From positions 1 through 64,000 of the forward strand of contig NZ_JABAGQ010000015.1 of NCBI RefSeq assembly GCF_012844225.1: a DNA stretch of 64,000 bases. The letters are read 5' to 3'. The position numbers and the translations under genes are program-made. This document shows, piece by piece, positions 47,162 through 56,416 of the stretch (the first letter of the stretch is position 1; each line of letters begins with the position of its first letter). The DNA is from Rhodococcus sp. 105337. Lineage in GTDB: Bacteria; Actinomycetota; Actinomycetes; Mycobacteriales; Mycobacteriaceae. The notes beneath the pieces were generated by a model. That model had not been told where the DNA came from. It saw nothing but the letters and a program-made list of their open reading frames with translations, and did no database searches.

Positions 47162-47631
47162 ACCGACAGGTCGCGTCGCAGCTTCGCGACGTGCCCGGTC
47201 GCACGCACGTTGTACTGGGCAACCTCGATCTTGCCGTCCGCATCGACCACGAACGTCGACCGGATCACCCCGGTGACGGTCTTGCCGTACATCTTCTTCT
47301 CACCGAACGCTCCCCACGCGGTGAGCGTCGACTTGTCCGGATCGGACAGCAACGGGAATGTGAGGCCCTCGTTGTCGCGGAACTTGGCGAGCTTGGCCGG
47401 CTTGTCGGGGGAGATGCCGATCACGTCGAGTCCCGCGTCACCGAGTTCGGCGAGGCTGTCCCGGAAGTCACACGCCTGCTTCGTGCAGCCCGGCGTGCTC
47501 GCGGCCGGGTAGAAGTAGACGATCACCTTGCGTCCGCGATAGTCGGACAACGAGACTTCGTTGCCGTCGGCGTCCGGGAGTGTGAAGTCGGGAGCGGGGT
47601 CGCCGGGGGAGAGTCTGTTGTTTTCGGTCAT
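47158..47631 (-). CDS. bcp: Thioredoxin-dependent peroxiredoxin Bcp (PrxQ type)
   Basis: Reduces hydrogen peroxide and organic peroxides using thioredoxin. The 157-residue protein has the peroxidatic cysteine in YPAASTPGCTKQACDFRD (Cys47 or so), with the resolving cysteine five residues later, the alpha-2 PrxQ arrangement. GDPAPDFTLPDADGNEVSL opens the thioredoxin fold and VIRSTFVVDADGKI is near the end. ATG 47631 is chosen over an in-frame start ten codons upstream. Convergent with the M20 gene with overlapping stops, and divergent from the DUF3618 gene. Counterpart of Rv2521. Confidence 0.93.
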   Translation of the reverse strand: MTENNRLSPGDPAPDFTLPDADGNEVSLSDYRGRKVIVYFYPAASTPGCTKQACDFRDSLAELGDAGLDVIGISPDKPAKLAKFRDNEGLTFPLLSDPDKSTLTAWGAFGEKKMYGKTVTGVIRSTFVVDADGKIEVAQYNVRATGHVAKLRRDLSV

Positions 47632-47704
47632 GTCCGCGACAGTAGTAGACCGATCGTCCACTACCGTGGTCGCAGCACACTGCAGCGACCTTCTGGAGGA
47701 TCAC

Positions 47705-47929
47705 GTGGGTAGGGACACCGAGGACATCGAGCGGGAGATCGAAAAGGCCCGGAACCAGCTCGCGGGCACGCTGGACGAACTGAGCGTTCGCGCCAACCCG
47801 AAGAATCTGGTGGCGAGCACGAAGCAGACGCTCGTCGCGAAGATCAACCAGCCGGCGGTGAAGAAGTACGCGTTGGTGGCGGCGGGCACCGTGGTGGGTC
47901 TGCTGGTGCTGCGCAAGATCCTGCGCTGA
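47705..47929 (+). CDS. DUF3618 small membrane protein (Rv2520c-like)
   Basis: A 74-residue protein of the DUF3618 family, function unknown. The first half is an acidic amphipathic helix (DTEDIEREIEKARNQLAGTLDEL), then NPKNLVASTKQ, and the C-terminus is one transmembrane helix (YALVAAGTVVGLLVLRKIL) with a basic end. GTG 47705 has GGAGG 5 bases upstream. It stands opposite bcp with 73 bases between starts and is closed by a 15-bp terminator. Possibly a membrane-associated stress or envelope protein. Confidence 0.85.
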   Translation: MGRDTEDIEREIEKARNQLAGTLDELSVRANPKNLVASTKQTLVAKINQPAVKKYALVAAGTVVGLLVLRKILR

Positions 47930-47944
47930 CACACCCGACCCGAA

Positions 47945-47977
47945 CACTGTGCCCGCGCCGATGGCGCGGGCACAGTG
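47945..47977 (+). terminator. Terminator after the DUF3618 gene
   Basis: A perfect 15-bp stem (47945-47959 with 47963-47977) and a 3-base loop, 16 bases past the stop codon, followed by CGTTTGG. Confidence 0.8.
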
Positions 47978-48013
47978 CGTTTGGGGAACATCACAGTTCC
48001 GGTCGCGCAAACG

Positions 48014-48050
48014 AAAGATCCCCTACCGGCGTTGCCGGAAGGGGATCTTT
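48014..48050 (-). terminator. Terminator of tRNA-Lys
   Basis: A 10-bp outer stem (48014-48023 with 48041-48050) and an inner 5-bp stem (48026-48030 with 48034-48038). Read on the minus strand it lies just after the tRNA-Lys 3' end and is followed by CTTTCGTTTG, a reasonable intrinsic terminator. Confidence 0.8.
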
Positions 48051-48051
48051 G

Positions 48052-48127
<76 letters not shown>

Positions 48128-48383
48128 TTGGCTGGTGTCTCCGGGCTGTTGTCCCGGCGACGAAAAGAAGATTACACACCTTCGACTACCGCACCAAATC
48201 GGCTGGTCACAGCGATTTCCGCGGCGAAGGCATGTAACGAACGCGCAGCGGAGACCGATTGTCATCGGAACGTTATCGACAGGGGGGGAGTCGGTCGTCG
48301 AGACGGACGACCGACTGGCATCATCTGAACAGGACGTATGACGTGCAATTTCGGTGCCTTGTGGGGAGGGGCGGAATCGGAGA

Positions 48384-49604
48384 ATGGCAGTGAAGGCTGG
48401 AAGTGTGACGCATCCTCGGCGGCGAAGTGCCGGGGCGGTGCTCGGGATGTTGCTCGTCGGGCTCATGGCGTTCGTCACCGCATGCTCGGGCGGATCGGGT
48501 TCCGGCGCGGACGAGGTGCCGATCGATTCCAATCCTCTTGCGGCACTGATCAAGCCCACTGTCTCGTCCAGCGTCACCGACGGGGACATCGGGTTCTCCC
48601 CGATCGACCCCGTGACGGTGTCGGTGATCAACGGAAAACTCGACTCCGTGACGCTGCTCACTCCCGCGGGGGAACCCGTCGCGGGTGAACTCGCCCCGGA
48701 CGGCCTGTCGTGGGTCAACACCGAACCGCTCGGGTACAACCGGGAGTACACCCTCGAAACCGTCGCCTACGGTCTGGGCGGGTCGGCAACGACCGTCGCG
48801 TCCTTCACCACGTCGGCGCCGGGCAATCTGACCCAGCCGTATGTGATGCCCGGCGACGGGGCGGTCGTCGGTATCGGGCAGCCCGTGGCCGTCCAGTTCG
48901 ACGAGAACATTCCGGACCGGCGCGCGGCCGAGGAAGCGATCACCGTGGTGACCGACCCTCCGGTCGAGGGCGCCTTCTACTGGCTCAGCAACCGGGAGGT
49001 GCGCTGGCGTCCCGAGCAGTACTGGACACCCGGCACGACCGTCACGGTGGACGTGGACGTCTACGGCAAGGATCTCGGCGACGGCTTGTTCGGCCAGGAC
49101 GACGTCCACTCCTCGTTCACGATCGGTGACGCGGTGGTCATCACCGCCGACGACAACACCAAGCAGGTCACCGTCAACCGCAACGGCGCCGACGTGATGA
49201 CGATGCCCACGTCTTTCGGCAAGGACGACGCCCCCACCCCGAACGGGGTGTACGTCATCGGCGACCGCTTCGAGCACCTGATCATGGATTCCTCGACCTA
49301 CGGGGTTCCGACGGATGCGCCCGAGGGCTACCGCACGCCGGTGGACTGGGCGACCCGCATGTCGTACAGCGGCATCTTCTTCCACTCGGCGCCGTGGTCG
49401 CTCGGTGACCAGGGCGTGCGCAACGTGAGCCACGGCTGTCTCAATCTGAGTCCTGCGAATGCCAAGTGGATCTTCGACAACACCAAGCGCGGCGACATCG
49501 TCATAGTCCGGAACACCGTCGGCGGAACCCTGGAGGGCACCGAGGGCCTCGGCGACTGGAACATCCCGTGGTCGACGTGGAAGGCCGGCAACGCCGATAC
49601 CTGA
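48384..49604 (+). CDS. ldtB: L,D-transpeptidase lipoprotein (LdtB-like)
   Basis: Forms 3-3 cross-links between meso-diaminopimelate residues of peptidoglycan, the carbapenem-sensitive route. The 406-residue protein has a signal peptide with lipobox FVTACSG (Cys near residue 34), two Ig-like domains ([38 protein letters not shown]) and a C-terminal YkuD catalytic domain. The active cysteine is in [16 protein letters not shown], and the upstream histidine in [15 protein letters not shown] 48384 is used; GTG 48390 is equally possible because CGGAG lies 7 bases before it. It matches Rv2518c in architecture and in the bcp-DUF3618-ldt-orn order. The 256 bases upstream, after tRNA-Lys, should hold its promoter. 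Confidence 0.93.
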   Translation: MAVKAGSVTHPRRRSAGAVLGMLLVGLMAFVTACSGGSGSGADEVPIDSNPLAALIKPTVSSSVTDGDIGFSPIDPVTVSVINGKLDSVTLLTPAGEPVAGELAPDGLSWVNTEPLGYNREYTLETVAYGLGGSATTVASFTTSAPGNLTQPYVMPGDGAVVGIGQPVAVQFDENIPDRRAAEEAITVVTDPPVEGAFYWLSNREVRWRPEQYWTPGTTVTVDVDVYGKDLGDGLFGQDDVHSSFTIGDAVVITADDNTKQVTVNRNGADVMTMPTSFGKDDAPTPNGVYVIGDRFEHLIMDSSTYGVPTDAPEGYRTPVDWATRMSYSGIFFHSAPWSLGDQGVRNVSHGCLNLSPANAKWIFDNTKRGDIVIVRNTVGGTLEGTEGLGDWNIPWSTWKAGNADT

Positions 49605-49633
49605 CCCGTCGTCCCGATCTCGAGGAGGCGTCC

Positions 49634-50785
49634 ATGATGCGAGTCCGGGATCGGGAATCGTGGTGGATCCCCTCTGTGATCGCGACGGTGCTGGTGGCCT
49701 CCGTGACGGCGCCGCCGGCGGGTGCCGAGCCGGCGGGTTCTCCGCCGCCGGGAGAGATTGTGTCGGTGCAGCCACTCCCGCCCGAGTTGTCCCTCCCGGG
49801 TGCGCCGATCGCGGAAAAGCTCGAATACCGCACCGAGTGGCGCTCCGGAGAGGCCACGATCGCCACCGGCGCGCTGTTCCTGCCCGAGAGAACAGCGCCG
49901 GAGGGCGGATTCCCTGTGGTCGCCTGGGCGCACGGCACCGTCGGTATAGCCGACGACTGCGCATTCACCACCGAGACGCCTCGGCCGGCACGCGAGAAGT
50001 CGTACCTCCGGCACTGGCTCGACCAGGGATACGCCGTGGTGGCCGCCGACTATCCGGGGCTGGGCTCGGAAGGCCTGCACCGCTACCTCGACGGGCCGAG
50101 CGCCGCGAACAGCATCGTGGACAGCGTCCGCGCCGCACGTGCCACCGGCGCCCCGCTCTCCGAGCGGTGGGTGGTGGTCGGTCATTCGCAGGGTGGCCAC
50201 GCCGCAGTCCACACCGCGCACATCGCGACGCGGCGTGCCCCCGAACTGGACTTCCGGGGCACGGTCGCGACCGGAGTGCCCGCCAACCTCGAGAACCTGT
50301 TCATCCTGGGCGTGCCGGGCTTCCCGGATCCCGGCCTCTCGGGACTGACGGCATTCAGCGGCTATCTGTTCGCCGGCCTCCGCGACGCCTATCCGCAGGT
50401 CGACGTGGACGGCTACCTCACCCCGGCCGGCCGCGAGGTGCTGGACCGAGCGGAAGTTCTCTGCATCAGCGAGCTCAACGCGTCCGTGCGGGATACCGGA
50501 ATCGGCGACTTGCCCGCACGTCCGCTGTCGCAGGGCGACCTCCCCGCCGCTCTGGCCGAGTACCTCGCCGTCCCCACCACCGGCTACGACCGTCCCCTGT
50601 TCTTCGGTCACGGTGTGGACGACAGGGTGGTGCCGTTGCCGTTGTCTGCAAAGCTCGCCGCCGACATGTCCGCCGGGGGTGCCGACGTCGACTACCGCGT
50701 ATACGACGCCGATCACCTCACGGTCATCGAGCTCTCGGCACTCGACTCCACGCCGTTCGTCGCGCGCGTACTCGCAGATCGATAA
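49634..50785 (+). CDS. Secreted lipase/esterase (alpha/beta hydrolase)
   Basis: A 383-residue exported hydrolase of the secretory-lipase type. The N-terminal signal peptide (hydrophobic PSVIATVLVASVTAPPAGA, cleavage after AGA) is followed by an alpha/beta-hydrolase core. The nucleophile elbow is VVGHSQGGHAA (about Ser178), the oxyanion region WAHGTVG, and the C-terminal acid and histidine are in GVDDRVVP and DADHLTVIE. Two cysteines (DDCAF, VLCIS) may form a disulphide. ATG 49634 or 49637 both fit AGGAGG at 49623-49628. Likely substrates are acylglycerols or other extracellular esters. Downstream of ldtB by 29 bases, so possibly in its transcript. Confidence 0.82.
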   Translation: MMRVRDRESWWIPSVIATVLVASVTAPPAGAEPAGSPPPGEIVSVQPLPPELSLPGAPIAEKLEYRTEWRSGEATIATGALFLPERTAPEGGFPVVAWAHGTVGIADDCAFTTETPRPAREKSYLRHWLDQGYAVVAADYPGLGSEGLHRYLDGPSAANSIVDSVRAARATGAPLSERWVVVGHSQGGHAAVHTAHIATRRAPELDFRGTVATGVPANLENLFILGVPGFPDPGLSGLTAFSGYLFAGLRDAYPQVDVDGYLTPAGREVLDRAEVLCISELNASVRDTGIGDLPARPLSQGDLPAALAEYLAVPTTGYDRPLFFGHGVDDRVVPLPLSAKLAADMSAGGADVDYRVYDADHLTVIELSALDSTPFVARVLADR

Positions 50786-50836
50786 CGACCGGAAACGAAG
50801 GTTGCGTCCTGCGGCCGGGACATCACGGCAACGGAA

Positions 50837-50871
50837 AAGGCCCCCGACCGGGATCGCCGGTCGGGGGCCTT
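50837..50871. terminator. Terminator between lipase and tRNA-His
   Basis: A perfect 14-bp stem (50837-50850 with 50858-50871) with a 7-base loop and AAGG...CCTT ends. It can serve the rightward lipase transcript and, read leftward, tRNA-His, whose 3' end is 7 bases away. Confidence 0.85.
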
Positions 50872-50877
50872 CTATCG

Positions 50878-50951
50878 GGTGAGTGACGGGACTCGAACCC
50901 GCGACAGCCAGGATCACAACCTGGTGCTCTACCAACTGAACTACACTCACC
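50878..50951 (-). tRNA. tRNA-His (anticodon GUG)
   Basis: The acceptor GTGAGTG pairs with CACTCAC, the anticodon stem CCAGG/CCTGG closes TTGTGAT giving anticodon GTG, and the T arm is GCGGGTTCGAGTCCCGT. The base before position 1 is G (50951) and the discriminator is C (50878), the normal G-1:C73 pair for histidine. CCA is not fully encoded. Confidence 0.95.
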
Positions 50952-51034
50952 ATCGCATTCGCATGTGGCCGGGGCCGCTTGCGCCTGCGGTAGAGATACT
51001 AGCGTGACTTTGCCGGAAATAACGAATCGGCAGG

Positions 51035-51634
51035 TCAGGCCGGTCCGAGGTCCTCCACGACCGCGGCGATGTCCTCGGGGGACGGTCCGGGTGCGGCAAC
51101 GAAGGCGGTACGCCGGTAGTAGCGGAGTTCGCGGATCGACTCCTTGATGTCGGCCAGTGCCCGGTGCGACAACCCCTTCTCCGGCTGCCCGAAGTAGATA
51201 CGCGGGTACCAGCGGCGGCACAACTCCTTGATCGAACTCACGTCCACCATCCGGTAATGGAGGTAGCTGTCGAGTTCGGGCATGTCGCGGGTGATGAACC
51301 CACGATCGGTGCCGATCGAGTTACCGGCGAGCGGCGCCGTGCCTGCTTCCCCGACGTGTTCGCGGATGTAGTCGAGCACCAGCTTCTCGGCTTCCGCGAG
51401 CCCGACCGTCGAGCGGCGCACTTCCTCGGTGAGCCCCGAGCGGGCGTGCATCTGCTGCACGACCTCCGGCATCGCCGCGAGTGCTTCGTCGTCGGCATGG
51501 ATGACGATGTCCACGCCTTCGCCGAGCACATTGAGTTCGCTATCGGTCACCAGTGCCGCGATCTCGATCAGCTTGTCGCTGTCGAGCCGCAGTCCGGTCA
51601 TCTCACAATCGATCCATACGAGTTTGTCCTGCAC
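51035..51634 (-). CDS. orn: Oligoribonuclease
   Basis: A 3'-5' exoribonuclease that degrades two- to five-base RNA fragments, including pGpG from cyclic di-GMP turnover. The 199 residues carry the DEDDh set: [11 protein letters not shown] (Asp and Glu), [17 protein letters not shown] (Asp) and [13 protein letters not shown] (His and Asp). GTG 51634 gives [14 protein letters not shown], the family start. It is divergent from the HerA-like ATPase gene. Counterpart of Rv2511. Confidence 0.95.
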   Translation of the reverse strand: MQDKLVWIDCEMTGLRLDSDKLIEIAALVTDSELNVLGEGVDIVIHADDEALAAMPEVVQQMHARSGLTEEVRRSTVGLAEAEKLVLDYIREHVGEAGTAPLAGNSIGTDRGFITRDMPELDSYLHYRMVDVSSIKELCRRWYPRIYFGQPEKGLSHRALADIKESIRELRYYRRTAFVAAPGPSPEDIAAVVEDLGPA

Positions 51635-51719
51635 GAGATACAGCGTAGTCAGGCGTCGGACAAGTTAAGGTCGGCAGTGGCATTGCAGTGGTCACACGCG
51701 CGCCGTAAGGAGCATCCGT

Positions 51720-53327
51720 ATGCCGGACGACACCGAGCTCCCCGACCACCACGACGACGAGTCCACGCCGGCGGGCGCGGCCGCACGGATCGCCGCCGGG
51801 TACGCGGCGACAGGTCCCGCGCTCGAACTCGGCGCCGTCGTACTCGACGGCGTGGCCGATCCGTCGGCGAAGGTGCGCATCCCTCTGGCCACGATGAACC
51901 GGCACGGGCTCGTGGCGGGCGCCACCGGAACGGGCAAGACCGCAACACTGCAGTTGATCGCCGAGCAGCTGTCGTCCGCCGGAGTGCCCGTGGTGATGGC
52001 CGATGTCAAAGGCGATCTGTCCGGTCTCACCGGAGAAGGCGTGATCGAGGAGAAGATCGTCGCGCGCGCGATCGACACCGGCGACGAGTCGTGGGAGCCG
52101 CGTGGATATCCGGTGCAGTTCTATTCGCTCGGCACCGAGGGGGCGGGCATCCCGGTCCGTGCGACCGTCACGTCGTTCGGACCGATCCTGCTGAGCAAGG
52201 TGCTCGAACTCAACGCGACCCAGGAGTCCACACTCGGCCTGATCTTCCACTGGGCCGACCAGCGGGGGCTGGCGTTGCTGGACCTGAAGGACTTGAGCGA
52301 GGTCATCAGGCACTTGACGAGCGACGAGGGAAAGGCCGATCTCAAGAGCATCGGCGGGGTGTCCGGAGCCACAGCCGGGGTGATCCTGCGCGCGCTCGTC
52401 AATCTCGAACACGCCGGGGGCGACACCTTCTTCGGCGAGCCGGAATTCGAGACCGAGGATCTGCTCCGGTTCGTCGACGGCCAGGGCGTCATCAGCCTGT
52501 TCGAACTCGGCGATCGAGCGACACAGCCGGCGTTGTTCTCCACATTTCTGATGTGGCTGCTCGCGGACCTGTTCCAGGCTCTGCCGGAGGTCGGGGACCT
52601 CGAGAAGCCGAAGTTGGTGTTCGTGTTCGACGAGGCGCATCTGCTGTTCACCGACGCGTCCAAGGCGTTCCTGCGTCAGGTCGAGCAGACCGTCAAGCTG
52701 ATCCGCTCGAAGGGCGTGGGGATCATCTTCTGCACCCAGTTGCCCTCGGATGTGCCCCGGCCGGTGTTGTCTCAGCTCGGGGCTCGTATCCAACACGCAG
52801 TGCGTGCGTTCACCCCGGAGGATCGCGATGCGCTGGACAAGATCGTTCGCACCTATCCGGCGACGGACGCGTACGACCTCGGCGAGGCACTGACCGCGCT
52901 CGGAACCGGGGAAGCGGTTGTGACGGTGCTGTCGGAGACCGGCGCGCCCACACCTGTGGCATGGACGCTGATCCGGCCGCCTCGCTCCCGGATGGGGTCG
53001 GTGGGGGAGAACGCGATCCTTGCGGCCGCCCAGTCCAGCCCGCTCTACGGGAAGTACGGCCGCACCGTCGACCGTGAATCGGCGTACGAGAAGCTGTCCG
53101 CGTCGGTGGCCGGCGCCCCGGATGTCGATCCGGAGTTCGAGGCCTCGCCGCTGCCCGCGGGTGCCGACGAGGTCCTGCCGGAGTCTGCACGCGACGACGA
53201 GCCGTCGACGATCGAACAGGCACTCGGGAGTCCGGCGGTCAAGAGCTTCCTGCGGTCGGCGGCGTCCGCGGCGGGCCGGGAGATCGGCCGCAGCATTTTC
53301 GGAACCGGACGCCGCCGCAGGCGTTAG
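51720..53327 (+). CDS. HerA-like DUF853 ATPase (Rv2510c-like)
   Basis: A 535-residue ATPase of the HerA/FtsK superfamily with a DUF853 C-terminal region. Walker A is GATGTGKTATLQL (about residue 65), with FVFDEAHLLF as Walker B, and IIFCTQLPSDVPRPVLSQLGARIQHAVRAF as the sensor and arginine region (quoted in outline). The last 60 residues are acidic and Pro-rich, then end in a basic tail (FGTGRRRRR). ATG 51720 has AAGGAG 7 bases upstream. HerA proteins translocate DNA in end-resection or defence complexes with NurA-like nucleases; no NurA partner is in the window and the true role is unknown. The stop overlaps that of the convergent cmrA within TTAG. Confidence 0.85.
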   Translation: MPDDTELPDHHDDESTPAGAAARIAAGYAATGPALELGAVVLDGVADPSAKVRIPLATMNRHGLVAGATGTGKTATLQLIAEQLSSAGVPVVMADVKGDLSGLTGEGVIEEKIVARAIDTGDESWEPRGYPVQFYSLGTEGAGIPVRATVTSFGPILLSKVLELNATQESTLGLIFHWADQRGLALLDLKDLSEVIRHLTSDEGKADLKSIGGVSGATAGVILRALVNLEHAGGDTFFGEPEFETEDLLRFVDGQGVISLFELGDRATQPALFSTFLMWLLADLFQALPEVGDLEKPKLVFVFDEAHLLFTDASKAFLRQVEQTVKLIRSKGVGIIFCTQLPSDVPRPVLSQLGARIQHAVRAFTPEDRDALDKIVRTYPATDAYDLGEALTALGTGEAVVTVLSETGAPTPVAWTLIRPPRSRMGSVGENAILAAAQSSPLYGKYGRTVDRESAYEKLSASVAGAPDVDPEFEASPLPAGADEVLPESARDDEPSTIEQALGSPAVKSFLRSAASAAGREIGRSIFGTGRRRRR

Positions 53328-54130
53328 TCCGACCCGAGTTTGCGGTAGAAGGCACCGGCGATCGGTGCGGAGACCGACCGGGGGGCGAACTGTCCCGCCG
53401 CCGACATCGCCTTGCTGATCACACCGGGCACGATGCGCATCCGGTTGGCAGCGAGGGCGTCGAGCGACACCTTGGCGGTGTGGGCGCTCGAGATCCACAG
53501 GAAGTCGGGCACGAGTTTGTCGACGATCGACGCCTCGGCAGGGTCGGGTTCCTCGGTGCGCACCGGTCCGGGAGCGAGAAGCGTGATGTGGACGCCGGTG
53601 CCTTTGAGCTCGCCGCGCAGCGACTCGGAGAACGTGTTGACGAAGGCCTTGGTCGCGGCGTAGGTCGCGTTGTGGGGGATGGGCATGTTGCCGGCAGCAG
53701 ACCCGACCATGAGGATTGCACCGGACCTGCGCTCGACCATCTGCGGCAGCACCGCGAGGGTGAGATCGTGCACCGCGACGGCGTTGAGTTCGACCTGCGC
53801 GCGTTCGTACGCCGGGTCGAGTTCGGCCACCGCACCGAAGGTGGCGATTCCCGCGTTGTTGCAGAGAATGCTGATGCGGCGTCCGGCGAGTTCGCCGACG
53901 AGGACTGCGCGCGCGTCGCGGTCGGACAGGTCGCAGGCACGTACCTCCACGGCGACGCCGTGCTCGGTGCGCAACGTCTCGGCGAGGGATTCCATGACCT
54001 CGCCTCGTCGTGCGACGAGAATCAGGGAGTGCCCACGTGCGGCGAGTTCGGTGGCGAGGGCTTCGCCGATACCGGAAGAAGCTCCGGTGACGACGGCGCG
54101 GGCATCGGGATGGGGATTCGGCAGAGTCAC
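53324..54130 (-). CDS. cmrA: CmrA-like mycolate reductase (short-chain dehydrogenase)
   Basis: A 268-residue NADPH-dependent short-chain reductase. It has the Rossmann TGASSGIGEALATELAARG near residue 15, NNAGIATFGAV, catalytic Ser in LMVGSAAGNMP, and Tyr-Lys in YAATKAF. It corresponds to M. tuberculosis Rv2509 (CmrA), which reduces the 3-keto group of the newly condensed mycolate precursor. That fits an organism with mycolic acids and a type I FAS in the same region. Other SDR roles are possible, but gene order with orn and the DUF853 ATPase supports orthology. The start MTLPNPHPDARAVV at 54130 fits. Confidence 0.88.
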   Translation of the reverse strand: MTLPNPHPDARAVVTGASSGIGEALATELAARGHSLILVARRGEVMESLAETLRTEHGVAVEVRACDLSDRDARAVLVGELAGRRISILCNNAGIATFGAVAELDPAYERAQVELNAVAVHDLTLAVLPQMVERRSGAILMVGSAAGNMPIPHNATYAATKAFVNTFSESLRGELKGTGVHITLLAPGPVRTEEPDPAEASIVDKLVPDFLWISSAHTAKVSLDALAANRMRIVPGVISKAMSAAGQFAPRSVSAPIAGAFYRKLGSD

Positions 54131-54241
54131 GGTGGGTCAGCCTAGCGGGATCGGGGCGGGACGGGTCCGCGGTGTCGGCCGGGTGCGACTCGCGACGCCG
54201 GTGCGGGGACGATCGGTCCCGAGCGGCTTAGGCTGCGCACC

Positions 54242-55573
54242 ATGAGCGCACACACGCACGCTCCGGCCGGGGCCGGGGGTGCCGCGACGGGCAGACAGGT
54301 CTTCGCGTGGGGTCTGTGGGACTGGGGATCGTCCGCGTTCCACGCGGTGATCCTCACTTTCGTCTTCTCGGTCTATCTCACCGATGCGGTGGGAGACGAC
54401 CTGCCCGGCACCGTCTCTGCGACCTCGTGGCTCGGGTGGGCACTGGGTATCTCGGGTGCGATCATCGCCGTCACGGCACCGATCTTCGGACAGAGGTTCG
54501 ACGCGGCGGGACGCCGGAAACGTTCGCTCGCGATATTGACTGCGCTGACGGTCGCGGCGATGGCAGGCATGTATTTCGTGCGCGACGACTACCGCTATCT
54601 CTGGCTCGGTCTGGTGCTGCTCGGTGCCGCATCCGTGGCCGCCGAGCTTGCGCAGGTCCCGTACAACGCGATGCTGCGGCAGGTCTCCACCGAGGACAAT
54701 CTCGGACGAGTTTCCGGATTCGGTTGGGCCATGGGCTATTTCGGCGGGATCGTGCTGCTGCTGGTGTGCTATGCCGGTTTCATCTCGGGCGACGGAGACG
54801 TGCGCGGTCTGTTCGGGATCTCCACCGACGGCGGTGCCAACATCCGCCTCGTGGCGTTGCTGGCAGCGGTGTGGTTCGCAGTCTTCGCGCTGCCTGTGCT
54901 GTGGTCGATACCGGAAAAACCGGTCGAGCGGGGCGACGAGACACGTCGGGTCGGCATCGTCGAGTCCTATCGCGTGCTCTGGCGCGATCTGCGTGAGCTG
55001 TGGCGGGTCGACCGCCGCACCATCTGGTATCTCGGCGCATCTGCGCTGTTCCGGGACGGTTTGGCGGGTGTGTTCACCTTCGGTGCGGTGCTGGCCGTCA
55101 ACGTGTACGGGATCAGCGCGGCGGATGTGTTGCTCTTCGGCGTCGCGGCCAACGTCGTCTCGGCCCTCGGTGCCCTCGCCGCCGGGCGCATCGACGACCG
55201 GTTGGGCCCCAAAACCGTCATCGTGGGCTCGCTGATCGCGATGATCGCGGCGGGAACGGTGCTGCTGGTGGTCTCCGGTCCGACGATGTTCTGGATCTTC
55301 GGACTGGTGCTGTGCCTGTTCGTCGGCCCCGCCCAGTCGTCGGCCCGCACGTTCCTCGTCAGGCTCACGCCGCCCGGGCGGGAAGGGCAGATGTTCGGCC
55401 TCTACGCGACGACCGGTCGTGCGGTGTCGTTCCTCGCGCCGACGCTGTTCGGATTCTTCGCATGGTGGTTCGCCACCGACCGCGCCGGCATCGTCGGTCT
55501 CCTGCTCGTGCTCGCGATCGGTCTCGCGGCGCTTCTCGCAGTTCGCGCGCCCGACGCGCACGCCCGTCCGTGA
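54242..55573 (+). CDS. MFS transporter, UMF1/Atg22 type (Rv2508c-like)
   Basis: A 443-residue integral membrane protein with about 12 helices. The opening FAWGLWDWGSSAFHAVILTFVFSVYLTD (outlined) is the hallmark of the UMF1 family related to fungal Atg22 exporters. The loop after helix 2 has FGQRFDAAGRRKRSL, the MFS motif A equivalent, and later SARTFLVRLTPPGREGQMFGLYATTGRAVSF (outlined). ATG 54242 is used. Substrate is unknown; family members have been linked to amino acid or metabolite export. It follows cmrA divergently with 111 bases between starts. Confidence 0.85.
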   Translation: MSAHTHAPAGAGGAATGRQVFAWGLWDWGSSAFHAVILTFVFSVYLTDAVGDDLPGTVSATSWLGWALGISGAIIAVTAPIFGQRFDAAGRRKRSLAILTALTVAAMAGMYFVRDDYRYLWLGLVLLGAASVAAELAQVPYNAMLRQVSTEDNLGRVSGFGWAMGYFGGIVLLLVCYAGFISGDGDVRGLFGISTDGGANIRLVALLAAVWFAVFALPVLWSIPEKPVERGDETRRVGIVESYRVLWRDLRELWRVDRRTIWYLGASALFRDGLAGVFTFGAVLAVNVYGISAADVLLFGVAANVVSALGALAAGRIDDRLGPKTVIVGSLIAMIAAGTVLLVVSGPTMFWIFGLVLCLFVGPAQSSARTFLVRLTPPGREGQMFGLYATTGRAVSFLAPTLFGFFAWWFATDRAGIVGLLLVLAIGLAALLAVRAPDAHARP

Positions 55574-55597
55574 GCTCGTGTACGCCGATCGGCGGAT

Positions 55598-56281
55598 CTA
55601 CACGGTAGGGCCGGACGAGTCGGCCGGATCCAGCATCGGCACGAGAAACCGGCGTGCGATTCGCGCCAGCTGGGCATCGTCGTCGAGATCGACCAGACGG
55701 CTGGGATAGGTGAGGAAGGATGCGGAGATCCGCACCATCATCTCGGCGACCAGATCCGTATCCAGCGCGCGAGAAATGTTGCCGGCCTGTTGTTCACGGC
55801 GAAGCTGGCCCGCGACGAAAGCCCGTACGGTTGCCAGCATTTCTTCCCCGTTGCCCACCACGGAACCGGCGAGCAACGTGGGTTCCGTCTCGAGGAGACC
55901 GCCGATGAGCGGGTTGGTGCGGACGGCGTGGAGTGAACTGACGAAGCCGGCGACGACGCGATCGGCGGCGGTGTCGGCACGTGCGATGTCGTCGAGGAAC
56001 CGCGTGAAATAGCGGCGGATCTCACGAAGGACCACTTGATCGACCAGAGCGTCCTTCGACTCGAACTTCCGGTACACCGTGATCCGCGACAATTGTGCGC
56101 GCCGCGCGATGTCTTCCATCGAGGAGCGCTGGATGCCGAGGCGGCAGAACTGCTCGTATGCGGCGTCGAGGAGTCGCGTGCGGGTGCGGTCCTCGTCGCC
56201 GGGCTGTTCGACGGCGTCGTGATATGCGCGATCGAGCAGCGACTCCACGTTTGTGCTGCGGACGAGCGGGGCTTGTTCCAC
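55598..56281 (-). CDS. TetR-family regulator divergent from lcp (LcpR-like)
   Basis: A 227-residue TetR protein. The helix-turn-helix is RTRLLDAAYEQFCRLGIQRSSMEDIARRAQLSRITVYRKFESKDALVDQV in outline, residues 33-82, preceded by a 30-residue extension. GTG 56281 is set by a perfect AGGAGG 8 bases upstream. In Gordonia and other rubber degraders a TetR protein, LcpR, represses lcp. The divergent layout here, with a 135-base gap containing a large dyad, supports the same role by analogy. Ligand is unknown, presumably a rubber cleavage product. Confidence 0.82.
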   Translation of the reverse strand: MEQAPLVRSTNVESLLDRAYHDAVEQPGDEDRTRTRLLDAAYEQFCRLGIQRSSMEDIARRAQLSRITVYRKFESKDALVDQVVLREIRRYFTRFLDDIARADTAADRVVAGFVSSLHAVRTNPLIGGLLETEPTLLAGSVVGNGEEMLATVRAFVAGQLRREQQAGNISRALDTDLVAEMMVRISASFLTYPSRLVDLDDDAQLARIARRFLVPMLDPADSSGPTV

Positions 56282-56355
56282 GGTGTCCTCCTGGGATCCC
56301 GAGTCTACTGCGGCGCCTGTCGGAAAACCCCCGCCCGGGAAGGGCGATTGTGGTC

Positions 56356-56393
56356 TGATGTTACAGAGACACAAAATATGTCTCATTGCATCA
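56356..56393. promoter_or_regulatory. Nested dyad in the lcpR-lcp intergenic region (candidate operator)
   Basis: GAGACA (56366-56371) and TGTCTC (56379-56384) form an inner dyad with a 7-base AT-rich spacer. TGATG (56356-56360) and CATCA (56389-56393) form an outer dyad on almost the same centre. This is the only AT-rich dyad between the divergent TetR and lcp genes and lies 24 bases before the lcp start, where a bound repressor could block transcription. Confidence 0.55.
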
Positions 56394-56416
56394 TCTGCCG
56401 GCCGGGGAAGGTACCG

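Noticed and set aside
50878-50951. tRNA-His first appeared to have A at the discriminator position
   Set aside because: Re-reading the line junction at 50880/50881 shows C at 50878 and G at 50951, the normal G-1:C73 pair.
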